From Peptoniphilaceae bacterium (GTDB lineage Bacteria > Bacillota > Clostridia > Tissierellales > Peptoniphilaceae): DNA of 34,123 nucleotides. This document shows, piece after piece, positions 24,700 to 32,140 of the stretch. The position numbers and the translations under genes were made by a program. The notes under the pieces are model-generated. The model did no database searches. It saw only the letters and a list, made by a program, of their open reading frames with translations, and was not told the origin of the DNA. The DNA lies in contig JAQYEZ010000051.1 in assembly GCA_028723425.1 (NCBI GenBank), positions 1 through 34,123 on the forward strand. The letters run 5' to 3'. Position 1 is the first letter of the stretch. Every line of letters starts with the position of its first letter.

Positions 24700-25668
24700 A
24701 TGGCTGAAATAAAAATAAGATTAAAAGATGTATCTGTTATCTATCCAAATGGCGATGGGGTAAAGGATATAAATTTGGATATTTATGAAAATGAAATACT
24801 AACTTTGTTGGGCCCATCTGGATGTGGGAAATCAACGATTTTAAGAGCACTGGGAGGTTTTAATAAATTATCTAAAGGAAGAATTGAAATAGAAGGAGAA
24901 GATGTAGGGGATTTTGGACCTGAGAAAAGGCCAACTTCTATGGTATTTCAGGGCTACAATTTATGGAATCACATGAGTGTATATGAAAATTTGGCTTATG
25001 GTTTAAAGTTAAGAAAAATTGAAAAGAAAGTCATTGATGAGAAAGTTAAGGGTATCCTAAAGTTATTTAATATGTCTGGCTTTGAAAAAAAATATCCTTC
25101 TCAGATGTCAGGTGGCCAACAGCAAAGAATTGCCATAGCTAGATCTATCTTAATAGAGCCAAAAGTCTTGCTAATGGATGAACCATTTTCTGCTCTTGAT
25201 GCAAAAATAAGAGAACAAATGAGGATGGAGTTAAGAAGAATCCAGAAAAAGCTTAGAATAAGTGTTGTCTTTGTAACTCATGATCAAGAGGAAGCTATTT
25301 CAATATCAGATAGAATTGTAGTAATGGACAAGGGTAAAATTGTTCAAGTTAGTAGTCCTAACGATATTTATGAAAATCCAGTAAGTCCATACGTTGCTTC
25401 TTTTGTAGGGACAATGAACTTTATAGAAGCCAATAATAAATTGTTAGCTTTTAGGCCTGAAGAAACAAAGCTTTATGAGGATGATAGGGGAAAATATAAG
25501 GCAAAAATTTCTCAAATTGTTCTAATGGGACATTACTACCAAGTAAAATTGGATAGTGCATTTGGGGAGATCATAGTATTTGTAAACCGTCTTAACATAG
25601 ACAATTTTATAGAAGGAATGAAAGTAAGTTTTGATATTAGTAATTTTAGAGAATATGAAAGGAATTAA
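24700..25668 (+). CDS. ABC transporter ATP-binding protein, PotA/FbpC-like
   Basis: ATPase energising the importer. 322 residues: Walker A GPSGCGKS (38-45), Gln84 in MVFQGYNLW, signature MSGGQQQR (136-143), Walker B LLMDEPFSALD (157-167), His194 in FVTHDQEEA. A short TOBE-like domain follows (about 240-322), beginning near FVGTMNFIEANN and including LLAFRPEE. It is shorter than PotA (about 370). The gene begins 9 nt after the permease stop. Confidence 0.9.
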   Translation: MAEIKIRLKDVSVIYPNGDGVKDINLDIYENEILTLLGPSGCGKSTILRALGGFNKLSKGRIEIEGEDVGDFGPEKRPTSMVFQGYNLWNHMSVYENLAYGLKLRKIEKKVIDEKVKGILKLFNMSGFEKKYPSQMSGGQQQRIAIARSILIEPKVLLMDEPFSALDAKIREQMRMELRRIQKKLRISVVFVTHDQEEAISISDRIVVMDKGKIVQVSSPNDIYENPVSPYVASFVGTMNFIEANNKLLAFRPEETKLYEDDRGKYKAKISQIVLMGHYYQVKLDSAFGEIIVFVNRLNIDNFIEGMKVSFDISNFREYERN

Positions 25669-25670
25669 CA

Positions 25671-26861
25671 ATGAAAAGCAAAAAAAAGAAATTATTAACA
25701 TTTACTTTAATACTTGGTTTGGTATTTGGAGCAAGCTCTTGTAAATCAGATAAAGATAAGGGTAGTAATGAAAAAAGCGCAGACAAAAATTCAAAAGAAG
25801 TGGTAACAGTATGGACTAGTGGTTCAGAAAATGTTAAAGAAACATGGCGAAAACTTGCTGATGGCTTTAACAATAACGAAGAGTACAACCAAGGAAAATA
25901 TGAAATGCAAGTACAGCATGTATCTTCTGGTACGGGAGCCACAAATTTGTTTGATAGAGTAATTTCTCAGTACAAGTCAGGCAAAAAAGAATCAGAGTTT
26001 GATTTGGTGGAAGTAAATGGTGGTGAATATGAAATTTATACTAAAGAAGGCGGCAAAGATATTTTTCTTGATATAGAAAAAGATAAACTAAAAAATAAAG
26101 ATAAGGTTAAATCAGATCAACTGGCATCTGGATCCGAACAATTAGTACCCTATAGAGGGACAACTGTTGTTTTGGCTTACGATGAAAACAAAGTAAAAAA
26201 TCCTCCAAAAACTGATAAAGAACTATATAAATGGATTAAAGATAATCCAGGACAATTTGCTTATTGCACGCCTGGAAGTGGTGGCTCAGGGGCATCTTTC
26301 GTTTTGACATCAGTTTATAATTTCTTGCCAGAAGAATCTTTATATTCAAATGACAAAAAATGGGAAGAAAAATGGGACCAAGGCTTTAAATTATTAAAAG
26401 AGCTTCATCCGTTTATGTATAAATCATCAGGAAAGGTAGTATATCCTAACAAGAATCAAGGCAGTCTAGATCTTTTAATGAATGGACAAATTTCTATGAC
26501 TCCTTCTTGGGTTGACTTGATAATTTCACAACTTAATCAAGGGACCTTGCCAGATAGTATCAAAATGGTTCAAATAAAGCCAAGTTTTACAGGAGACTTA
26601 GTATCTTTAGGAATTCCAAAGAATACAAAAAATAAAGATGGAGCTTTAGCAATAATAGATTATGCATTATCAAAAGATGCACAAACTATCTTATTAGATG
26701 AAATGGGAGCCTTTCCTGTTATTGATGCTAATGAAATAGATTCTAAGAATAAAGATTTAATTTCATCCTTTAAAATTGAAGATTTTAGATCATACGATAT
26801 TGGCAATTTATCACAAGATTTAGCAGAAAGATGGGATAAGGAAATATCAACTTTAGAATAG
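25671..26861 (+). CDS. ABC transporter substrate-binding lipoprotein, PotD/AfuA class
   Basis: Surface lipoprotein for the importer. 396 residues, signal peptide with lipobox GASSC (Cys24), Lys/Asp/Ser-rich linker, then a class F/D type binding fold: VVTVWTSGSENVKETW, HVSSGTGATNLFDRV, DLVEVNGGEYEIYTKEGG, YRGTTVVLAYDENKVKNPP, and YCTPGSGGSGASFVL. The serine/glycine-rich SSGTGA and PGSGGSGAS loops resemble anion-binding loops of phosphonate, phosphate-ester or iron-carboxylate binders (inference). Starts 2 nt after the ATPase stop behind AGGAA. Contains no cluster that names the ligand. Confidence 0.85.
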   Translation: MKSKKKKLLTFTLILGLVFGASSCKSDKDKGSNEKSADKNSKEVVTVWTSGSENVKETWRKLADGFNNNEEYNQGKYEMQVQHVSSGTGATNLFDRVISQYKSGKKESEFDLVEVNGGEYEIYTKEGGKDIFLDIEKDKLKNKDKVKSDQLASGSEQLVPYRGTTVVLAYDENKVKNPPKTDKELYKWIKDNPGQFAYCTPGSGGSGASFVLTSVYNFLPEESLYSNDKKWEEKWDQGFKLLKELHPFMYKSSGKVVYPNKNQGSLDLLMNGQISMTPSWVDLIISQLNQGTLPDSIKMVQIKPSFTGDLVSLGIPKNTKNKDGALAIIDYALSKDAQTILLDEMGAFPVIDANEIDSKNKDLISSFKIEDFRSYDIGNLSQDLAERWDKEISTLE

Positions 26862-26870
26862 GATTTAATT

Positions 26871-27713
26871 TTGAAAAATAAGAATAAACTTTTTATAATA
26901 TTAATGCTTTTACCATCTTTAATAATAACTATAGGTTTTGTTGTATTACCAATCATAAACTCGCTTATTAGATCGTTCAAAGATCCTAATTCAGGAGCCT
27001 TTAGTTTAATAAACTATACTAGTATTTTTAATGATCCTATCATGGTAGCAAATATTTTCTATACCATAAAAATAGCCTTAATAATTGTATTGTTGTCTAT
27101 TCTGGTTTCCTATCCATTTGCTATCTATGTTAGGTTTAATAGCTCAAAAATAAGCAAAAAATTGTATAATCTAATTTTAATACCTAGATTTATACCTGGT
27201 ATGGTTGCGGTATATTCTATCATTCAATTTATCAATGATTCAGGCTTGATAAATAGGATTGGTCAGATATTTGGCTATAATTGGCAACTGGGATATATGT
27301 ATAACCAAAAAGGAATAATTTATACTGGCTTATGGTTTAACATTCCATTTGCTACTTTAATAATAGCGGCAACTCTTTCGTCTATTAATAAGTCAAGTTT
27401 GGAAAGCGCTAGAGATATAGGGGCTTCTAAATTATCAATATTTATTAATATTATTTTACCTTTAAGTTATAAAGATGTATTAGTAGCGGCAACCTTTATC
27501 TTTATATCAAATGTTGGCGCCTTTACTACACCCTACTTACTTGGAGAAAATAATCCTAGAATGTTAGGGGTAGTATTAAATGACATCTTTTCTGTGTATA
27601 GAAGATATGAATCAGCAGCTGCCCTATCTGTAGTCATGTTTCTAATATGTGTACTTGCTGCTTTTGTCTATGTAATAGTTAATTTAAAAGAAAAGCCATG
27701 GGAGAAAAAATGA
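26871..27713 (+). CDS. ABC transporter permease, PotB/AfuB-like (TTG start)
   Basis: Second membrane subunit of the same importer. 280 residues, six helices, EAA loop ESARDIGASKLSIFINIILPLS (in the last third), and VGAFTTPYLLGENNPRMLG, a block typical of PotB-type permeases. The TTG start at 26871 is supported by AGGA (26860-26863), 7 nt upstream and overlapping the previous stop. The unusual order is permease, ATPase, binding protein, permease. Its stop overlaps the next ATG (ATGA). Confidence 0.87.
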   Translation: MKNKNKLFIILMLLPSLIITIGFVVLPIINSLIRSFKDPNSGAFSLINYTSIFNDPIMVANIFYTIKIALIIVLLSILVSYPFAIYVRFNSSKISKKLYNLILIPRFIPGMVAVYSIIQFINDSGLINRIGQIFGYNWQLGYMYNQKGIIYTGLWFNIPFATLIIAATLSSINKSSLESARDIGASKLSIFINIILPLSYKDVLVAATFIFISNVGAFTTPYLLGENNPRMLGVVLNDIFSVYRRYESAAALSVVMFLICVLAAFVYVIVNLKEKPWEKK

Positions 27714-28159
27714 TTTTATTAAATGACACCTTACAACTGGATAATAAAAATACCTTGAGTCATAAGAAATATATAATAAAATTAGCTAGGGCTTATGATC
27801 AATTATTGATAAAGATGTGCTACTCTCCTGCTTATGTTGACCAAGAAAAATCAGATATATTGATAAAATCATGTATTGATAAATATGTACCTGATTTTTA
27901 TAAGAATAGTTTTGAGAATATTAATAATTTTAAGGTCGAAAATCTTATCACAACATCTTTAAAATATGAAAATGAATATTTGGGAGCTTATCATAATAAG
28001 ACTAGTAATCAAGAAATTATAATAAGTCCCAAGATGTCTTCTTTAGGCTATATCAGCCATGACGTTTTGGCTGGGGACTATGCCCTAACGTTAAGTTTTC
28101 ATTCGGTAAATAGTGAAATCACTCTTAAATTATTAGTGGAGGCAAAAGATGTTCAATAA
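27710..28159 (+). CDS. Small protein linked to the PHP hydrolase, possible detached beta domain
   Basis: 149 residues with no family I can name with confidence. The N-terminal part is charged and helical (KKYIIKLARAYDQLLIKMCYSP); the C-terminal third looks like beta strands (EIIISPKMSSLGYISHDVLAGDYALTLSFHSV, in which AGDYALTL resembles the strand-turn pattern of beta-sandwich domains that precede PHP domains in CehA/McbA-type proteins). No signal peptide or membrane helix. The start at 27710 overlaps the permease stop by 4 nt and follows GGGAG by 5 nt; an earlier in-frame ATG at 27698 is less likely. It overlaps the PHP gene by 11 nt, so the two are probably translated together and may form one complex. 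Confidence 0.7.
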   Translation: MILLNDTLQLDNKNTLSHKKYIIKLARAYDQLLIKMCYSPAYVDQEKSDILIKSCIDKYVPDFYKNSFENINNFKVENLITTSLKYENEYLGAYHNKTSNQEIIISPKMSSLGYISHDVLAGDYALTLSFHSVNSEITLKLLVEAKDVQ

Positions 28160-29123
28160 TGCTTATTATCCAATAGAACTACATTCTCATACTTACCATT
28201 CTGATGGTGATTTTACTCCAGAAGATTTAATCGAATTAGCTAGCGAATTTGGCTATAGAGGAATATTTATTACTGATCACAATACTTCTTCTGCATTTTA
28301 TGAACTTAAAAACAAGGATTTGAAAAAATTTCCCATTAAGATATATCAAGGAATAGAATGGACAACCTTCCATGGCCATATTCTAATTTTGGGTAATGAA
28401 AAGATGCATGATTTTACAAAGCTAAATATTTACAATCTTGATGCTTGTATCAAAAATCTAAGAGCAGAAGAGAAAAATATTGCAATAGGCATAGCTCATC
28501 CATATGCAATAGGAAACCCCATATGTACTGGGTGTCATTTTGAATATAAGGTTAAAGATTATAGTATTTTTGACTATTTAGAAATTTGTAATAGCGAAAA
28601 CCCCATGGATGTCTACTATAATAACTTGGCCTATGAAAGGTGGACTAAGCTAATAAATAAAGGCATAAAATTTGCCGCTTTGTCTGGTAGAGATTGGCAT
28701 AAACTTTCAGATAAAAAATCTTATGTTGCAATTTCAATGATTAAGGCAGATCAAGACTTGTCAATGACTTCTGTTATTGAGGCAATAAAAAATTCCCATA
28801 CTTATATAAGTCTTGGACCTATATTAAAATTTGATTTTGGGAATGCAGATTTAGGAGATGAAATAAAAAAGGAAGCTATTCTATTTAAATTTTTATTAGA
28901 GGAAGGCAAATTTAGTAATAAGGATAATTTTTCAATAAAAAATTTTGAGTTATTATTTATTAATAATGAAATAGTAAAAATAAGAGAAAAAATTTTTTAT
29001 AATGAAGTTGTTACTTTCGACTTTGTACCTGAAAAAGGAACTTTAAGGTTTGAGATAAGAGGAGACTTAAATGGAGTTAAAGATAAGAAAATTGTAATAA
29101 CTTCTCCAATTTATGTAAAATAA
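28149..29123 (+). CDS. PHP-domain metallohydrolase, CehA/McbA-like
   Basis: Metal-dependent hydrolase, probably acting on phosphate esters. 324 residues with an apparently complete PHP metal site: HSH (His12, His14), His17, TDHN (Asp43, His44), Glu70 in GIEWTTFHGH, His75/His77, His117 in AHPY, and RDWH (Asp182, His184). A beta-rich tail of about 100 residues follows. No signal peptide, so it acts in the cytoplasm on what the importer brings in (inference). GGAGG precedes the ATG. The same operon carries a whole ABC importer, which suggests uptake followed by hydrolysis of a phosphorylated solute. Histidinol phosphatase is less likely because no histidine genes adjoin it. Confidence 0.82.
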   Translation: MFNNAYYPIELHSHTYHSDGDFTPEDLIELASEFGYRGIFITDHNTSSAFYELKNKDLKKFPIKIYQGIEWTTFHGHILILGNEKMHDFTKLNIYNLDACIKNLRAEEKNIAIGIAHPYAIGNPICTGCHFEYKVKDYSIFDYLEICNSENPMDVYYNNLAYERWTKLINKGIKFAALSGRDWHKLSDKKSYVAISMIKADQDLSMTSVIEAIKNSHTYISLGPILKFDFGNADLGDEIKKEAILFKFLLEEGKFSNKDNFSIKNFELLFINNEIVKIREKIFYNEVVTFDFVPEKGTLRFEIRGDLNGVKDKKIVITSPIYVK

Positions 29124-29173
29124 CAAATGCTTTATTCGATAAAGGAAAAATAGACAATAAATTATTAATAAAA

Positions 29174-29212
29174 CACACATGTGTGGGGGTAGAATTTCTA
29201 CCCCCAATTTGT
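29174..29212 (+). terminator. Terminator after the PHP gene, overlapping a 12-bp palindrome
   Basis: GGGGGTAGA (29185-29193) pairs with TCTACCCCC (29197-29205), 9 bp and a 3-nt loop; a T-rich AATTTGTTTT follows. The perfect palindrome CACACATGTGTG (29174-29185) shares one base with the stem. Its GC content is unusual in this AT-rich sequence. Confidence 0.65.
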
Positions 29213-29325
29213 TTTAATAGGTATTTTTATTGCTTATCTTAATTATAAAATATGATTAATACCAAAATATTTGGTAAAATAGATAGAAGAGCTACTGATT
29301 TTGCCTTTACTTAAAATTTTTTTAA

Positions 29326-29354
29326 TTGTTTATTGGGACTATATATATCATAAT
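29326..29354 (+). promoter_or_regulatory. Putative promoter of the glycosyltransferase gene cluster
   Basis: TTGTTT (29326-29331), 17-nt spacer, CATAAT (29349-29354); AAAGGAGGAGG follows before ATG 29378. Confidence 0.5.
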
Positions 29355-29377
29355 ATAAGAAAAGGAGGAGGGAATAG

Positions 29378-30481
29378 ATGAAAATTGATATTTTTATTTG
29401 CAAGTTTGGTTCAGGTCATCAAGCTGCAGCCAAGGAATTACAAAAATATATTGAAGCAAATGAAACAGTAGATATTAATACTGTCGATTTTATCGAGTCC
29501 ATTCATCCAAAAATTCACAAGGCAATTTATTGGGGACATAGGACCTATTTTCAACATATAAAACCAAAGAAAGATAAAGACTACAAGGACAGAGACGGTT
29601 CTAGGGATTTTGCATCAAAGTTTTTTAATATTAAAAAACTATTCTTTAAATATTTAGATGAAAATCCTCTCCCAGATATGTTTATTTCTTGTTATTCTGT
29701 GACAAGTTACCTTCTTTCTCTTTATAAGATAGAGAGAAGTTTAGAAATTCCATTGATAACATATATTACAGACTATAATTTCCACAAGTTTTGGATTAAT
29801 GAGGGTACAGATCTTTACCTAACTATGTCAAAGTTTACCAAAAATAAACTTATGGATATTGGCATAGAAGAAGATAAGATAATAATTTTTGGAGATAAGA
29901 AAAAGACTAAAATCAAGAATTCTGCACAAAATATCTTGATTTGTGGGGGTGGTTTGGGAATTCTACCTACAGATGAGAGTTTTTATAGGAATTTGGAAAA
30001 GTTTCTTGATAAGAATTTTGCTATCGTTTTTGGCAAAAATAAAAATCTCTACCAAAAAGTTTCAAAACTTAAAATCAAAAATCTACAAACTTACGGCTAT
30101 GTAGCAAATATGGACTACCTACATTCTTGGGCAGACCTCTATATTACAAAACCAGGTGGTATGAGTATACATGACTCAATAAGAAATGATCTTGCTATTG
30201 TTTACTTTAGCCCTTTCTTATCACAAGAAATTGAAAATAAACGCTTTATTGACAAAGAAAATATTGGAGTTGAGTTAAAGAATGAAAGTTTTGATGTTTT
30301 GGATGACTTATTTAATAATCCTGATAAAATAAGGATTTTAAGAGAGAATCTAAACAGGTTAAGAGAAGATTTTGCTCCGGAAGATTTACTCAGGTGGATG
30401 GATTATGAATATTATAAAATTAGGCTTAATACTTATAATAATTTTTCTGAGTCATGGATACATGGCTACAGCTATTCTTAG
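29378..30481 (+). CDS. Glycosyltransferase, MGDG-synthase/UgtP-like (GT28)
   Basis: Cytoplasmic or peripheral enzyme that adds a sugar from UDP-sugar to diacylglycerol (glycolipid/teichoic-acid anchor synthesis) if it follows its family. 367 residues: N-terminal MGDG-synthase block FGSGHQAAAKELQKYI (about 10-25), ITYITDYNFHKFW in the middle, ICGGGLGILP starting the nucleotide-binding half, and YGYVANMDYLHSWADLYITKPGGMSIHDS, the KPGG acceptor loop. The usual KPGG-LT-x-E pattern is altered to KPGGMSIHDS, so activity may differ. The C-terminal 26 residues are encoded by DNA that also starts the next gene, a 77-nt overlap, so the tail may be an extension after stop-codon loss. Confidence 0.82.
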   Translation: MKIDIFICKFGSGHQAAAKELQKYIEANETVDINTVDFIESIHPKIHKAIYWGHRTYFQHIKPKKDKDYKDRDGSRDFASKFFNIKKLFFKYLDENPLPDMFISCYSVTSYLLSLYKIERSLEIPLITYITDYNFHKFWINEGTDLYLTMSKFTKNKLMDIGIEEDKIIIFGDKKKTKIKNSAQNILICGGGLGILPTDESFYRNLEKFLDKNFAIVFGKNKNLYQKVSKLKIKNLQTYGYVANMDYLHSWADLYITKPGGMSIHDSIRNDLAIVYFSPFLSQEIENKRFIDKENIGVELKNESFDVLDDLFNNPDKIRILRENLNRLREDFAPEDLLRWMDYEYYKIRLNTYNNFSESWIHGYSYS

Positions 30482-31058
30482 ACTGGTGTGGAAAGTTGAT
30501 TTTCCAATAAAGGAAGATTATTTTTTAACTTTTGATGATGGGCCAAGCGATCTTACTAAAGATTTAATCAAAGTTTTAAGGGATAATGAAAAAAATGCCA
30601 TATTTTTTCTCCTAGGTCAAAAGCTTGGATCATATGATCTTAGTATGTATGAGGGCTACCAAATTGCTTGCCACGGTTATAGGCATGTAAATTTTGCCCT
30701 CATGGATCCCTATAGGACTTATCTTGAATTTAATAAGGCTATAAAAGCCTTTGAAAAAGCAGGAATAAAGCCTAAATATTTTAGGGCACCTTATGGACTT
30801 TACAACTTAACTTTATTATATTTGATAAAAAAATCTAATATGAAACCTTTCCAATGGGACTATCTTCTTGGTGACTGGAATCTAGAGGAAGATAATATCT
30901 TATATAAAAAGATTAAAGAAAAGGCAAATAATAAGCATGTTTTGGTTCTTCATGATGGGACAGAAGGAAGCGCAGCTATGAAAGCTAAAGAAAAGATGTT
31001 AGAGGAGCTTACAAGATTTCTAAATGATGAGAGAAAAAGCAAAGAAAACAATTATTAA
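30405..31058 (+). CDS. Polysaccharide deacetylase-family protein, membrane-anchored
   Basis: Carbohydrate esterase 4 type deacetylase. 217 residues with an N-terminal signal-anchor helix (MNIIKLGLILIIIFLSHGY), then all five NodB motifs: TFDDGPSD, CHGYRHVNF (His-x3-His), RAPYGLY, WDYLLGDW and LVLHDG. The active site would face outside the membrane and act on peptidoglycan or a surface glycan. Start at 30405 follows AGGTGG by 7 nt and gives the membrane anchor; an ATG inside the helix (about 30460) would lose it. Overlaps the previous gene by 77 nt and the next by 35 nt. Confidence 0.85.
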   Translation: MNIIKLGLILIIIFLSHGYMATAILRLVWKVDFPIKEDYFLTFDDGPSDLTKDLIKVLRDNEKNAIFFLLGQKLGSYDLSMYEGYQIACHGYRHVNFALMDPYRTYLEFNKAIKAFEKAGIKPKYFRAPYGLYNLTLLYLIKKSNMKPFQWDYLLGDWNLEEDNILYKKIKEKANNKHVLVLHDGTEGSAAMKAKEKMLEELTRFLNDERKSKENNY

Positions 31059-32058
31059 CTTTTTGATACTGCTAGGACTATCTTTTGGAATGATCTATTT
31101 GATTTACAGAAAGACAAATCCAAAAGATTTAAAAGCAGTATTTTTTGCAATGAAAAAAGAATATATAGTATATGCTATTTTGGCTTTTATCTTATATAGG
31201 CTAATGGAGGGGCTTGCTCTTTATGTCTTATTTAAAAAAGTTAGACAAGATACAAGCATAAGAGCCTGCATGGCTTATAGCATATTTGGACATTTCTTTA
31301 GCCAATTAACTCCTTCAGGTGGAGGCGGTCAGCCTGCCCAACTTTATCTTATGACAAAGGATGGGATAAAAGGAGATAAAGCTTTGGCGGCTATGGTTCC
31401 TTTTAATATTATGTATCATATAAGTTTGCCTATAGTTGGACTAATTGCCCTAAGTACACAATTGCGCTGGATTATTTTTTCTAGTAACCTATCTTTCTTC
31501 TTTTATATAGGCTTGTTAGTACAAGTATTTCTAGCTATTGTGGTTATCCTTGCTTTTAAGAAAACAACTTGGCTTTTAAATCTTTTAGTTTTTATATCTG
31601 AAAAAATTAAAGGAAAGAGATTTTTTGATAGATTTTATAGAAGCAAAGATAGAATAAGAGCATTTTTGGAAGATTTAAAGAAAAATATGCTAAGGCTAGT
31701 TGAGAATAAAGAAGTTTTCATAATTATCTTCATTCTTCAAGCTCTGATGCTTTTCTTTAACTACACCATGTCCTACTTTACTTATAGGGCTATGGGCTTT
31801 TCTGATTATAGTCTTTTTGATATAGTAAGAATCCAATGTTTAATAATAATAGCTACAGAATATATACCAACTCCAGGAACTGCGGGTTTTTCAGAACTTG
31901 CCTTATATGAAGCCTATAAAAATATAATTGCAAAAGATTATGCCCTAAGTTGGATGATGTTAAATAGGATTTTACCTTTGTATTTGGCAATCTTATTTAC
32001 CCTTATCATTTATATAATTAGATCAGTAAGAGAAAAAAATAATAGCAAAGAGGTGTAA
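31024..32058 (+). CDS. YbhN/MprF-like multi-pass membrane protein (UPF0104)
   Basis: 344 residues, about eight transmembrane segments, matching the lysylphosphatidylglycerol-synthase transmembrane (flippase-like) family. Diagnostic blocks are FFSQLTPSGGGGQPAQLYLMTKDG (about 96-119) and EYIPTPGTAGFSELALYEAY near the end. In MprF the same fold flips modified lipids; here no synthase domain is attached. With the glycosyltransferase and deacetylase it may move a glycolipid across the membrane (inference). ATG 31024 and 31027 are equally possible; no clear ribosome-binding site is seen, so translation probably depends on coupling to the preceding gene (35-nt overlap). Confidence 0.85.
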   Translation: MMREKAKKTIINFLILLGLSFGMIYLIYRKTNPKDLKAVFFAMKKEYIVYAILAFILYRLMEGLALYVLFKKVRQDTSIRACMAYSIFGHFFSQLTPSGGGGQPAQLYLMTKDGIKGDKALAAMVPFNIMYHISLPIVGLIALSTQLRWIIFSSNLSFFFYIGLLVQVFLAIVVILAFKKTTWLLNLLVFISEKIKGKRFFDRFYRSKDRIRAFLEDLKKNMLRLVENKEVFIIIFILQALMLFFNYTMSYFTYRAMGFSDYSLFDIVRIQCLIIIATEYIPTPGTAGFSELALYEAYKNIIAKDYALSWMMLNRILPLYLAILFTLIIYIIRSVREKNNSKEV

Positions 32059-32090
32059 GTCTTAGCATAAAGCTATTTTAAGCTAAAAGT

Positions 32091-32132
32091 AAAAAACTCT
32101 ACTTGAAACCTATATTTCAGTAGAGCTTTTTT
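32091..32132. terminator. Bidirectional terminator between convergent genes
   Basis: CTCTAC/GTAGAG plus TGAAA/TTTCA with one bulged T, 6-nt loop, flanked by A6 on the left and T6 on the right, so it works on both strands: for the YbhN-like gene (+) and the phosphate transporter (-). Confidence 0.85.
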
Positions 32133-32140
32133 AATTTGCT

